Program-made: the position numbers and the translations under genes
The notes under the pieces: model-generated
The model's database searches: none
Told to the model about the DNA's origin: nothing
The model's input: the letters and a program-made list of their open reading frames with translations, nothing else
Source: Epithemia pelagica
Taxonomy: Eukaryota > Bacillariophyta > Bacillariophyceae > Surirellales > Surirellaceae
Direction of reading: 5' to 3'
Assembly: GCA_946965045.2 (NCBI GenBank)
Contig: OX337232.1
Span: forward strand, 2,728,001 to 2,792,000
DNA length: 64,000 nt
Shown: positions 28,492-38,976 of the stretch, in pieces
Position numbering within the stretch: position 1 is the first letter of the stretch
Layout of the letters: each line of letters begins with the position of its first letter

Positions 28492-30278
28492 GATGGTATG
28501 GAGAACTTGTTGTTGTTTGTCCACAGCCGCTCAAAAGATTTTCTCGTTCTGCTCGACGCGTGAATAAAAATCTATCGGTTCCTTTGTGTGTTTTGGAGAG
28601 AATCTTCCCTTCTCTATGTTTTTTTAAAATTTGAGAAGCAGATATATCATCTGAATAAGCGACTAAATTTTAAGTTTTACTGCAAACCACGTTCCCACTA
28701 TTACCTACAAACCGACACATTGTGCCAAGTTCTACCAACTGCGTACTGAGATTTACCTACAAAAGGCAATGCGACCAATAAGGTACCCAGTGGTAGTAGG
28801 TGACCGGGGTAGCACTTTCGGCTACTAGCAGTAGAGACAATGTATATTATAGAACATAATATTCGCTCCGACGATGATCGTACTGACATGTTCCTACGGA
28901 AGAGGTCCTCCTCCCGACAGTCCTACACCATCAGTTGTTCCAACTTCCAACTTCTCTCAACCGCTTTGCCCATCAAAGAAGTCAACCAAGTAGGATCAAT
29001 CTAAGGCTTGCGCTGAGCTACGAATATGGATGCTTCTACCTTTCTAGTCTCGTACAATTTGTTTCGACTTCGGGTGGTTGTTATCCGTGCTCCAACTTTG
29101 ATGGAGACCCAGGCCTTTTTCCGATGTTTCCATCCTTTGAGAGCAGCTTCTCGTCCTGTTCTTTTTTGGGATATACTGGTACTCCTAACGTCACAAAAAA
29201 GTTCCCTTTCTTCATACCAAAAGCCTCCATATGAACCTAAGCTGTGAGGTTGACAATGAATGGGGCAATGGAGAGAAAGGGATCCAAACAAATCTATATG
29301 GCTAGTATCCCGACCACTGGATCCGCTAGTTGCTGTCCCCAACGCGAATGCCGCGACCGCCTCCACTATCGTTTCCTCCTTCGCGGCCACATGAATCATT
29401 GGGGACTTCTCCGGATGAACAAACCCCGTCGGCGTGAGGTCCCCTCTCTAGTGAGAGCAACCCAAGGCAAAGACACTTGAGAACATCGACGTAGTCCGCG
29501 TCCTGGCAGTTCTTGTCCAAATCGGGCATGCCATGCCTGCATTCGACATGCCAAAGTGCCCAACGAGACGGCAAGGATCTTCAACATACGTTGAAGGAAA
29601 AGCGTTGATACCAATCATGCTGCTTGTCTGAATTTTGAATATCGGTGAGCAAACCCACCATTCACCGGTTTTCTGTGGTACCAAAGCATGAGCGGTCAAA
29701 CGACAGTCCGAGTCAGTCTACCTGCCCTACAAAACTCCGTACGGTCTCAAAAATTGTGTGAACCAAATAGACATGGAAGAAGGATATTGAAAATCTGTCG
29801 ATTGCCAATCCTTCCCGATTTTTCTTGTTGCCCCTCGTACCTTTTGCTTGGCGTGACGACGGATTCCTGCTGCAATCGACGCGCCACAGCCACGGTTGCA
29901 CAAGCAATGTCTGTTGCGTGGTTGCGCAAGTGCGCAACACAATGGTCTCCTCTTAGACTTTCAACTCACTCTCCAAGGACAAAACAAAATTGCCTGAAAA
30001 TCTGGGCCTTCACAAATTCTGGCTTCCCCCAAGTTGTCCCCCAACGTAATTCTTGCACGTTATTGTCCTTCTCAACCAATACACATGGCACTATCTCATT
30101 TGATTCCCACGACCGATGAGGATGATGATGAGCAACTTGTCCTTCTTCTTTGTCGACTTCATGGCAACAGGCAGAATGAGTAGTGAGTAGGATGAACCGA
30201 CAGCGTGCATGTCTCTTTCACGCAAGTGTCACCAGATATCAGATGTTTGCGCGAATCTTTGTTCCCCTCGCATCCACT
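28492..30278. other. Gene-poor intergenic region
   Basis: No ORF with recognisable content is seen. Several overlapping frames between 28900 and 30120 on both strands have biased composition and no motif. It may hold untranslated or regulatory sequence for the oxidoreductase gene. Confidence 0.35.
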
Positions 30279-30419
30279 TTACTGGAGTATGTAGGGCGAT
30301 GATTCTTCGCTGGTCTCTGGATTCTCAGCGGCCTCACCGCTTTCGCGACATTTGCACTTGTGAATGTCAAATCGTTTGGAGATGAAAATGATAGCCACGG
30401 CTGACAGAATAAAGATCAT
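30279..30419 (-). CDS. Possible small membrane protein or last exon
   Basis: 46 residues from ATG 30419. A single hydrophobic helix (MIFILSAVAIIFISKRF) is followed by HKCKCRESGE and an acidic tail. The frame extends upstream through a segment containing CAG acceptor-like sites before meeting a TGA. It could therefore be the terminal exon of a spliced gene, whose upstream exons I could not find. It is short, so chance cannot be excluded. Confidence 0.25.
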   Translation of the reverse strand: MIFILSAVAIIFISKRFDIHKCKCRESGEAAENPETSEESSPYILQ

Positions 30420-31067
30420 GATGTTGTTTTCTGTCGAGATCCTGTGGCAACCTGTGTCTCATTGGAATACACCAAACTTTTTTCGGAGCCGACACAAGCC
30501 TGTCGTCACGTTTGTTGGATAGATGCAGCTGCAACAACTCGCCGTTCTATTCGTAGTTCTCATGATGGAACACACAATTTCAATCTGGAGAAAGATACTG
30601 ATTTGGTCTTGGTCTTGCGGATCTTAGTGTCAGTCTTGAGTTCTGATGTCCACAACCGATCGTTTGAAAGAAGATTTTGACGTATCATGTGTTATACAAT
30701 GTCAACAATGACACCTGTCTAAATGACATCTGCAATGTGCCGCTGATTACATCTACTAAGAGCAGAAGGGTGTCTTTTTGACACATGTCGAAGTTACATT
30801 GACGTTTCGTCTGGAACGCGCACATAAATTTTCGATGGGTTGTAGAAATAATGAGAATCGAACGCAGGACGAGTCCGCCGGCCAAAAAAGTGCGGGAGAC
30901 TGCGTTTGCTATTGCTCTATGTTTTCTTATTTCTAGAGAGAGCGGCAAGCGGCACAGATGACAGTCACAGTTCACAGTACTCACAGAGATATTGAACCAT
31001 CTCTTTTTGGTTTGACACTCTATCTGCCTAGAGACTGTGTTGTGTATTCAAGAGATTCCATGACAGT
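30420..31067. other. Upstream region of the 31068 gene
   Basis: There is no clear gene; the minus frame at 30685-30984 lacks any motif. It probably contains the promoter of the plus-strand gene. Confidence 0.3.
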
Positions 31068-32411
31068 ATGGTTTTCTTTCAACGAGGAAAACCATCCAAG
31101 ACGATGATGATGCGCCGTGACGGTAACAAGTGCCCTATGGATCATAGCGAATCCTCCACCGATGCCTCGTCCAGCCATTCCGTAACGGAGGATTCTCTTT
31201 CGTACGTGAACGATGGATCGATTGCGAATTCGTATCCAGTCCACCACCACGAGCAAACATCACAGGGTGGTCGCCTAAATTATACCACTCAACGACGAAG
31301 GGCATCCATGGGAACTTCGATGCGTTCCACGGGGTCACTCTCACTGCAATGCAAGCGACAACGAAAGCCTCTGGGCAAGGCGAGAGGAGCATCCTCGAGC
31401 GGAACACATGTGATGCCTTCGGGGGCATCTGTTTGTAACTGTTCTCAAATCAGTCATCAAGATAGGGCAAGTTCGATTCAACAAGCATCAAGGGGATATA
31501 ATGGTGAGGGTATTTTTCGATTGTCTTCGGACCAAAGAAAACCCTCACAAAGTCAATCACAAGCACGCGCTGAAACTACTTCCTTTGCTCCAGTGAGTTC
31601 GGACGAATCAAAGATTCCTCTGAAGCGTCTTCCAAGAAGAGGATCCACTGGAACTCACTTCTCATCAAGTTCAAGTCCTCATGTCACGCCCACTGGAGGA
31701 AGAAAGGTACCAGTTTCCATAGCAACAAAGGGCGATGCTAGCATTCGAACTCGTTCCATCAATCTTTCGTCCATCGAAGATATTGAAACGGAATCGAACG
31801 ATGCTACCAAACAACAACAAAGAGGTCCAGTTCAACCTATCAAGCACCAAAACAGCAATGAGGCTCTGGAGCGGGATCGAGTGCCGCCTCGGCAGGGAGG
31901 AATGGAGTTGCCCTTTGTGAGACGGGGGTCCGTGCTACGAGCCGAGCAACTCCTAGGTCTGGACGGCATGGATCATGCGGCAAAAGAAGGCAGTTCCACT
32001 GAAAACCTTCTAGGTGACAAAGAAGACGACGAGTGGCTCACCAATTTTTTGAATGAGGGGTATCACAAGCAAAAGGAAGAAGAACCAGAACCCGTGAAAC
32101 TAGACTTGTCGTGTCTTGATTATCTCTATAAAGATATGGCTGATCCTACAACCAAGAACGAGGCAACGACAAAAACGGACTCGAATGACCTCACACAAAT
32201 AACCTTGGTATCTAGTGAAGACGACGACGACGACGAAGAGGATGATGAATCTACGGAAGAGTTTCGGCTTTCCAGCACCGCCACACGCAAGCTTGAAACC
32301 GAACGCTTTGTCGGGCACCGCAAACCACGCCGAAAAGGTGTTACTGTGATCAAAACTTTGGACTTGTCCCAACGGGGAAAACCAGAGTTGAAACGAAATA
32401 GCAGTTTTTGA
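31068..32411 (+). CDS. Hypothetical low-complexity (disordered) protein
   Basis: 447 residues from ATG 31068. The protein is rich in Ser, Arg and Gln with repeated RR.S phosphosite-like motifs (RRRASMG, PRRGSTG, VRRGSVL). It has an acidic stretch near 385-397 (SSEDDDDDEEDDES) and a basic C terminus (RKPRRKGVTVIK). The short ordered element ELPFVRRGSVLRAEQLLGLDG (abbreviated here to its RAEQLLGL core near residue 292) is followed by DDEWLTNFLNEGY. These may be linear interaction motifs. No enzyme domain or membrane segment is seen. It resembles regulatory disordered proteins; the function is unknown. Confidence 0.6.
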   Translation: MVFFQRGKPSKTMMMRRDGNKCPMDHSESSTDASSSHSVTEDSLSYVNDGSIANSYPVHHHEQTSQGGRLNYTTQRRRASMGTSMRSTGSLSLQCKRQRKPLGKARGASSSGTHVMPSGASVCNCSQISHQDRASSIQQASRGYNGEGIFRLSSDQRKPSQSQSQARAETTSFAPVSSDESKIPLKRLPRRGSTGTHFSSSSSPHVTPTGGRKVPVSIATKGDASIRTRSINLSSIEDIETESNDATKQQQRGPVQPIKHQNSNEALERDRVPPRQGGMELPFVRRGSVLRAEQLLGLDGMDHAAKEGSSTENLLGDKEDDEWLTNFLNEGYHKQKEEEPEPVKLDLSCLDYLYKDMADPTTKNEATTKTDSNDLTQITLVSSEDDDDDEEDDESTEEFRLSSTATRKLETERFVGHRKPRRKGVTVIKTLDLSQRGKPELKRNSSF

Positions 32412-32736
32412 GGATTGGGATCGAAGTGACTGTACAGTTTTTGTGTAACGGGAAATGGACCTTGTACATCTTACCATTGCGGTCGAAGACAATACATTGT
32501 TTGGGGACTAGAGACGCGAGCTTTTGTAAGAGATATACGGATATATTCACCATAGAGTGTTAATGAAACCTAATCGTTTCTTGTTTATATAAGGAGGTAG
32601 GGAGTAGATTCTACGACAAGATCGTCAACAACGCGCTGCTAAAAATTTTGCAAGGCCACGAGAGACCGACATTCATTGAAGACAAGACCTTGGCGAGCAT
32701 TCAATGATATAAGCGTGATAGATAAAATTCTAAAAC
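32412..32736. other. Shared 3' region of convergent genes
   Basis: 325 bp between the 31068 gene and the phosphoglycerate mutase gene, both ending here. Nothing else is seen. Confidence 0.5.
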
Positions 32737-33788
32737 TTATTTTGTTTGGTTTTTGACACCCTCGATGCGCGCTTTAATAGCATCTTGATCACCCAAATAA
32801 CGGCCCTTCAGGGGAGCAATAGCATTGGCTTGTGGGATTGGTTTGAGATTCTCGTCCAATTCATACACAAGAGGAGTCCCCGTTGGAATATTCAATTCGG
32901 CAATGGTGCCTTCATCGATGTCGTCCAAGTGCTTGACAAGAGCTCGGAGTGAGTTCCCATGAGCAGCAATCAAGACAGTCTTGCCTTCCAAAATCTTGGG
33001 CGAAATTTCATTCTTCCACAGGGGAACAACCCGGTCCAAGGTTGTCGCCAACGATTCCGTGAACTCTTCCGGGAAATCAAAATCGGCATATCGCGGGTCA
33101 TTGGCCGGGTGGTGTTCACTGGTTTTGTCAACGGGAGGGGGAGGAACATCGTAGGACCGACGCCACACCAACACCTGATCTTTTCCATACTTATCGACCG
33201 TGGCTTGTTTGTCCAATCCCTGTAGAGCACCATAGTGACGTTCATTTAATTGCCATACATTGTTGACTGGAATCCACATCCGATTTGTTTGTTCGAGCAC
33301 ATGCCACAGCGTTCTGATAGCCCGTTGCAAAAGGGACGTATAAGCCACCGTGGGTTCCAATCCCTCTTTGGCAATCAACTGTCCCCCTTCAACCACCTCT
33401 TCGTGGCCCTTTGGTGACAAAGGACAATCATACCAACCAGTGAACTACGGAAACAAAACGACGGACAGAGCAATATAAAAGTAAGAACAGAATTCCTTGA
33501 CATCATCCCCTTTATTGCAACAAATTCTCCCTAAAATGAATGCTGAAGTTCTGAACCCATACCTTATTTTCAAGATTCCATGTCGATTCACCATGTCGAA
33601 TGAGGATCAGCGTGTGTTTTTCCGCAGTCTGGAACGTTGCCAAGCTGGAAGAAGATACCAAAAGTACCTGTGGTGAGATCTCACTTTCGCTGCAAGCAGA
33701 GGAATTGATCGAAGGATTCCTTAACCTACCTTAGCAAGCTGCGTACACGAGACGCCAAACGAAGAGAGGAACGGGAGATGGCAAACAT
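32737..33788 (-). CDS. PGAM: Phosphoglycerate mutase (dPGM type), three exons, mitochondrial-type leader
   Basis: Interconverts 3- and 2-phosphoglycerate. I infer exon 1 33730-33788, exon 2 33563-33644 and exon 3 32737-33444, with GT..AG introns, giving 282 residues in frame. Exon 1 encodes MFAISRSSLRLASRVRSLL, a basic, Ser/Arg-rich amphipathic presequence of mitochondrial type. Exon 2 carries the catalytic LIRHGESTWN. Exon 3 begins FTGWYDCPLS and contains RAIRTLWHVLEQ, ERHYGALQGLDK and AAHGNSLRALVKHLD, all hallmark motifs of cofactor-dependent mutases. Diatoms are known to run lower glycolysis in mitochondria, which fits the leader. The frame inside exon 3 alone would miss the active-site His. 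Confidence 0.92.
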
Positions 33789-34118
33789 GGTGGTCGGTCA
33801 AATGAGAAACAAAAAGGGTGCACCCCCATGGAGGGGGACGGGAAGCTTCCGAAAAGATTCCATCATCAAACCCCAGCGACCTTAAGATCTTAAAAATCAT
33901 GATCAGATATAATATTTTTCGACATCAGAACCCTCGGGATTTGGATACAGTGTACACGATGATGTCAACACACCCAATGTGCGAAAATGACGATCGTCAC
34001 ACAACCCGGGATAAAATTGCACCTCCGCACTCCGCGTGCAAAGAGAGTAGGGGCTCCTCTTGCACCTCTTGGTTCCTGGAGAACGCCATCATATAGATGA
34101 AGACTTCTTAGAACTCTG
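33789..34118. other. Upstream region of the phosphoglycerate mutase gene
   Basis: 330 bp between the mutase ATG and the stop of the upstream WD40 gene on the same strand. This is the presumed promoter; no motif stands out. Confidence 0.4.
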
Positions 34119-35765
34119 TCACCAGGAATCTTCATCAACATCTGTGCTTGGCCGAGGTCTCTTTCTTGAAGTTACTCCAGATGTGTATCTTGTCGTCATG
34201 TCGAGATTGGGTTCCCATGTCAAAATTAAACCATCGGCCCCCGCTGTTAACAATTCGCCTTGCAGGGAAGCATCGTTGGGAAGTACAGTAAAGTCTCGAA
34301 TATCTTCCAAATGGCCGTTCAATTTGAACTTGGCTCGTCCACTTTCGTGAAGGTTATAGGCCGATAGGGTGGTACCTTGTGAGAACCAAATCATGGTCGA
34401 GTCGCTGTTGTTACTGTGTTGGGCCACTTGCAGCCTGGTGGTACATCGTTTCCGGGCTGAAATCAAATGCCGATGAGGAATCAATTGTCCGTAATCTCGT
34501 AGGTCCCATGTTTTGAGGGAAATGTCCCCTTGACCATGGCTCACCAGAAATTGACCCGATGGATCAAACGCTAATGCATCCACGAACAAATCATGAGACT
34601 GTACCATGGCCGTCTTTGTGCTTGTAGAATAATCGTTGGGACCGCGAGTGCGAACCGGAGCCCTCTCGGATCGATTGGATGTGTTGGAGGATTGTTGTGT
34701 TCTCGTATGTGGCGTCTGTTCTTGTTTCAAATGGGACAAATCTGGATAATAGGCATTCGAGACAAACAAACTAGGTGCCGGTTGATTGGGATCTAAACAC
34801 TCTAGGAGCCACGAATTCCGACCTGCCTTGCGAATGTCCCAGAGTCGTATGGTTCCGGCACTGCAACCACTGGCAAGCACATGAGGTGCCGTAGGGGACC
34901 ATTGGAGGGAGGCAATGCCTTTCGCCTTGCCATGCCCTGTCAAGGTATGCGAGGCGGCACCGGTTCGAATGTCTACCAATTTGATCAAGGCTGACCGTAT
35001 GGATCCTGTGGCCACCAAATGAGGCATGGCGGGTGACATGTCCACACAAGACAGTGGCATGGCCTTTGGCGTCGTCGATTCGTCCGAAGCAACTTGTCGT
35101 GTATAGGCCCGTCGGCCCGGTCCGGAAGGTACTCTTGTCCCTCCTTCATAGGCAAAGGGATTGACACGAATGACGGGTGTCATTTCGTTGGTATCCCAAA
35201 TCACAATCGAACCGGCCCGGTGGGCCGATACAAAGGCCCCCGTGTCCAGGGGATACCATCGGGCACACACCACGGATCCCAATCGTACTCGTGTGGAACC
35301 CGACGAATATTCTTCAAACGTAGGTGTACCATTGGATCGTGCCACAGCGTTGTGTACAAGCATGCGTCGTTGTGCTTGCTCCGGCTCACGCGACACCGAT
35401 GGTTGGTCATACCACCACTGCTCCCCCTCGGCCCCATTGTAGGACAAATCGTACACGGACAGATAACCATCACGACTTCCTGTGAGCAAGTATCGCGAGG
35501 ACTGACTCGGATGAACATCCATCGACTCGATACAAGAATCGAGAGAATGGATTCGTCGATGAGGAGAGAGAGACCAACCCTGGATTGATGACGATACTGC
35601 GGCTCCCAGGGAGGGTGAAAACAGGCGACTCTGGAAATGAAGCGGTGAGAGAAACTGACCCTCATTTCTTAAGCATAGCGACGAGATCAGATCTAGCCTG
35701 TGGTTTGGTGCTTGAGGGATTGGACGATAAGGCGCAACGGCCGTCGTCGAAAGAGGACGCGCCAT
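34119..35765 (-). CDS. ERCC8: WD40 protein related to CSA/ERCC8 (transcription-coupled repair)
   Basis: 548 residues from ATG 35765. The WD40 blades read in order: HSLDSCIESMDVHP…YLLTGSRDGYLSVYDL; VVCARWYPLDTGAFVSAHRAGSIVIWDTN; MPHLVATGSIRSALIKLVDIRTG; GIASLQWSPTAPHVLASGCSAGTIRLWDIRKAG; VDALAFDPSGQFLVSHG…LKTWDLRD; and a C-terminal LTAGADGLILTWEP. The WYP-DTG-F and VDIRTG-SHTL-GH blocks are characteristic of CSA, the substrate receptor of a CUL4-DDB1 ubiquitin ligase in transcription-coupled repair (established knowledge). An insertion of about 60 residues between blades 5 and 6 is unusual. Another DCAF-type WD40 protein is the main alternative. Confidence 0.75.
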   Translation of the reverse strand: MARPLSTTAVAPYRPIPQAPNHRLDLISSLCLRNEGQFLSPLHFQSRLFSPSLGAAVSSSIQGWSLSPHRRIHSLDSCIESMDVHPSQSSRYLLTGSRDGYLSVYDLSYNGAEGEQWWYDQPSVSREPEQAQRRMLVHNAVARSNGTPTFEEYSSGSTRVRLGSVVCARWYPLDTGAFVSAHRAGSIVIWDTNEMTPVIRVNPFAYEGGTRVPSGPGRRAYTRQVASDESTTPKAMPLSCVDMSPAMPHLVATGSIRSALIKLVDIRTGAASHTLTGHGKAKGIASLQWSPTAPHVLASGCSAGTIRLWDIRKAGRNSWLLECLDPNQPAPSLFVSNAYYPDLSHLKQEQTPHTRTQQSSNTSNRSERAPVRTRGPNDYSTSTKTAMVQSHDLFVDALAFDPSGQFLVSHGQGDISLKTWDLRDYGQLIPHRHLISARKRCTTRLQVAQHSNNSDSTMIWFSQGTTLSAYNLHESGRAKFKLNGHLEDIRDFTVLPNDASLQGELLTAGADGLILTWEPNLDMTTRYTSGVTSRKRPRPSTDVDEDSW

Positions 35766-36120
35766 GGTGGTCGCGTCCTGGAATGATCAAGGAAATCTGT
35801 GCGTGTTTGAAGAAGAATGATTTTGGTCGCTGATCATAGCCGTGACATTCATGTGCGACCCCCACTCATCGAATCGAAACGCCCAAATCATGACACCCTG
35901 TATCATGTACACCATGGCAGTCTTTGTAATCGTTGGGTCAGGCAGATTTTGAAGTTGCAACAACTCATTTTAAAGTATTGTCGATCTTAATTGTACAGCA
36001 CATTGCCCTGTGCAAAGTTTACAACACCAAACGTGTGATAGATGACTTTATGAAAGCTTTGTCTCTTCGCGGCCCCATCACCAAGAGCTTTTATGTTGAA
36101 TACTCCTGGATGCACTCCAA
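35766..36120. other. Intergenic, upstream of the WD40 gene
   Basis: 355 bp holding the presumed WD40 promoter and the 3' end region of the neighbouring minus-strand gene’s unit. No feature is recognised. Confidence 0.4.
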
Positions 36121-37467
36121 CTACCAACCATCATCGGGGCTTTGTACAATGGGCGCAGACGATGGAGAGCTTGAGGGAGAACTCGAGGGAAATGAACTAG
36201 GTCGTTGCGATGGCCGCAAGCTTGGGTGAGTCGTCACGGTTGGAGCAGGACTTGGGACCTCGGATGGAGAGTCACTGGGAATTTCCGACGGTTGGGTGCT
36301 TGGTCTCTGAGACGGTCGCAAACTTGGCTGCGGTGAGAGAGAAGGCGATCCGGAGGGGGCTGGAGAAAGACTGGGTGCCTCGGTGGGAGGTGGCGAAGGT
36401 GGCACTTGACAAATATTGGCAAACTGTTGACAGGCAGTTGCAGCAGACGACGAAACCGAAGCTCGATCCGCAGCTTTTGCGATTCCATTACATTCGGAAT
36501 TACTCGATTGCTGAAATTTCGTAAGGGTATTTCCGCAACCTTCGTTCTGTACCTCAAAAAATCCTTCTTCACCATAAATCGCCGGTCCTTCCTCGTTGGC
36601 GTGGTTGAATTTCCACAAGGTAAATCGTGAAACCACAGTACCACGCGCAAAGAGAGCTCCTCCTTGCTCGCGGGCGAAATTGTATTCAAAGGTGGAACCA
36701 ACCATCAACAAGTCATTGCTTGTAAAGATCGCGCCACCCTGACCTCCGCTTGTCTCAGAATCGGAAATGGCTTCGTTGTGGGCAAACCTAGCTTGGTTGA
36801 CCGTCAGAGAACCAGTGTTGTGAATGGCTCCCCCTTGCTCTCCTTCATTGTAAAAGAAGGTTCCTCCGGAGAGTATTACTTCTCCCAGGTTTCGAATGGC
36901 CCCACCTGTGCTACCTTTGTTATGATGAAAGTTGCATTGCAACAAATCCGCATAGCCAAAGGAGTCCACAAGGACTGCGGCTCCGCCCAGTGAGGTGGCA
37001 CCGGAATCATCGAATCCATTTTGCTCAAAGGTACAGGCCATTGCTTGAAAGTATGCTCGAGGTTTGACCCAGACCGAGTTGGCCATGGCACCTCGAAGAG
37101 TCATTCCGTCCATGCTCATCATGGCGCCAGGACCAATCACAAAGTGGTTGTTGCGCACAGGGCAATTTATCGTACAACTATCCCCCGAACCTCCCCACCA
37201 GTAAGCGCAATAGACATGCAGTCGAAATGACTCAATCTCGTACCCAATCTCGTACCCCTCCGAGCCCTCGGACGGGCAAGCGCTACCCTCAATATGGAAC
37301 GGACAAAGCATGATAAAGCCTACCATTTGAGCTCGGTTAAGATGGTAAACCAGGTCATCCCAAGAATCATTTGCAAGTCGTATACATGCATGGCTGGTCC
37401 TGACCGTAGTCAGCAACAGTACGAAAAACCAGATCGTGGAAATGGGAATTGCTGCAAAGAACTTCAT
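36121..37467 (-). CDS. Secreted beta-helix protein with C-terminal Pro/Ser repeats
   Basis: 448 residues from ATG 37467. A signal peptide is clear (MKFFAAIPISTIWFFVLLL, cleavage near SHA-C). Residues about 85-310 contain repeats of the type GGAIRN.G.v.l.g..F..N.g..GGAI, a right-handed parallel beta-helix signature as in Pmp-like and pectate-lyase-fold proteins. Cys pairs suggest secretory disulfides. Residues about 350-440 are built of PS-rich units (PSLRPSQRPS occurs twice; also PSxSP), typical of stramenopile cell-wall or extracellular proteins. Likely location is the cell surface or frustule-associated matrix. Catalytic function is not evident. Confidence 0.75.
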   Translation of the reverse strand: MKFFAAIPISTIWFFVLLLTTVRTSHACIRLANDSWDDLVYHLNRAQMVGFIMLCPFHIEGSACPSEGSEGYEIGYEIESFRLHVYCAYWWGGSGDSCTINCPVRNNHFVIGPGAMMSMDGMTLRGAMANSVWVKPRAYFQAMACTFEQNGFDDSGATSLGGAAVLVDSFGYADLLQCNFHHNKGSTGGAIRNLGEVILSGGTFFYNEGEQGGAIHNTGSLTVNQARFAHNEAISDSETSGGQGGAIFTSNDLLMVGSTFEYNFAREQGGALFARGTVVSRFTLWKFNHANEEGPAIYGEEGFFEVQNEGCGNTLTKFQQSSNSECNGIAKAADRASVSSSAATACQQFANICQVPPSPPPTEAPSLSPAPSGSPSLSPQPSLRPSQRPSTQPSEIPSDSPSEVPSPAPTVTTHPSLRPSQRPSSFPSSSPSSSPSSAPIVQSPDDGW

Positions 37468-38976
37468 GGCCAAGACTAGGAACTGAAATGGAAAGCAAGT
37501 TGTGGTTTATGTTGAGATAATGAGAAGAAGGGAAGAGGGAACGCCAAACGATTGCGTTGGTCGAATGCCGTGGGAGTTGGTTTCCACGAATAGTGAACCA
37601 ATCCCCGAAGATGTGGACGATGGACGGCAGCTCAAGCACACACAAGAGACCCAACAAAGGCGTCACACGCAACTTTCGAGTCAAAATGTGAGCGGTGGTG
37701 CGCAGGTCTGCTTCCTGGATTGGCAACGTTGACCGCGGTGCCACATTGCTGGATGCAGTACATTGGATTCTAGATAATGTGATAAGGTCATGTCCAATCA
37801 ATTGATGGGGTTGTCGCCGGGCTACAAGACCGTCATAGTTAATCGAATGTTTTGTACTATAGATAACGAACGCCGTGCACCAACCGTTTCCATGTCTACG
37901 AGTACTTAGTCAACAGGACTGTCCGACCGTCGCGGCCCTCGCTTACCCAACATCCATTACGACAAAATAAAGTCATTCCCATAAAGGCAGTGTGGTCGAC
38001 ACCACTAGCTTTTCGTTGAACGCGGGCCATGGTCCAGTTACAAAATTGGCCATAACACAAGTCGTGCTTCATCCATGACCTTTCATGGCCTTTGAAATAG
38101 CTTGTTGGGCATTCTGCATCCCGTCGTGTTTTGGGTTGGTTCGTCTAAGTGATGGTATCCTTATCCCACGAAAGTTCCGATCCGGACAAGCACAAACAAC
38201 AACGACCAAAATGTGAGACCGTTCGTAGTCTGGTCGTGAAGGAGCAGTTCAGTCGTGGTTTGTCGAACGAGCGCAAAATCGGTGACGTCATAAACGTGAC
38301 ATAATCCCTATGGGATCGGAACCAGCGAAGATTCTTTCCACGCGCGGGGGCAATGCCAAATTTTTCATCCGTTTCTCAACGGAGAGCCAACGGAGAGTTG
38401 TACGCGACTCAATGCAAACCAATTTTCACATTTCACATACTTGGATTGTCGTGAACATGCCGGCGTGGAAGTTTCCTAAGTCCCCTTATTCCGAATAATT
38501 GATCAACGCACGCGACGAAAGTCGTTCGATCCGAACGTCCAACGTCCACTCGTACCGCGCCATCAATCATCTGCAATCTGCAACTGCGCGGAGTAAAAGT
38601 CCCGCAGAACGAACTGCGTTGTGGCAAGTCGCACGCCGTGCATTTGTGCTCCCTCTTCGTTTATTTGAGATTGGGAACGATCCGACAACAAAGCCAACAA
38701 CATTCGATCAACGGAATCGACAGTGTGTCATTGCGTCACGTCTTTGCTTCGAGACATTTGAGAGTAGACGCAACAACGAAAGTGGAGACGAAAAGAGGAA
38801 TCCTCGTTAGGCGCAACCGACTTCCTCGCCATTGTTCTCTTGCGCTCTACTCCGTACTATCGTGCCAGACACCGCGCAGCTCTCGTCACTCGGCTACCAC
38901 CTGTCCACGAATCTCACGAGCCACGCCAATCACGCCGACAATCAAGTCAGTATCCTATTTGTTGAATTGATTGACC
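37468..38976. other. 1.5-kb divergent intergenic region
   Basis: Separates two divergent genes (37467 minus, 38977 plus) and should hold both promoters. Short frames inside have no support. CGTCA/GTGACG motifs occur around 38280-38300. Confidence 0.4.

Noticed and set aside
29688-30119. Plus-strand ORF of 143 codons in the gene-poor region
   Set aside because: It has overlapping frames on the other strand, no recognisable motif and Cys/Arg-rich random-like composition.
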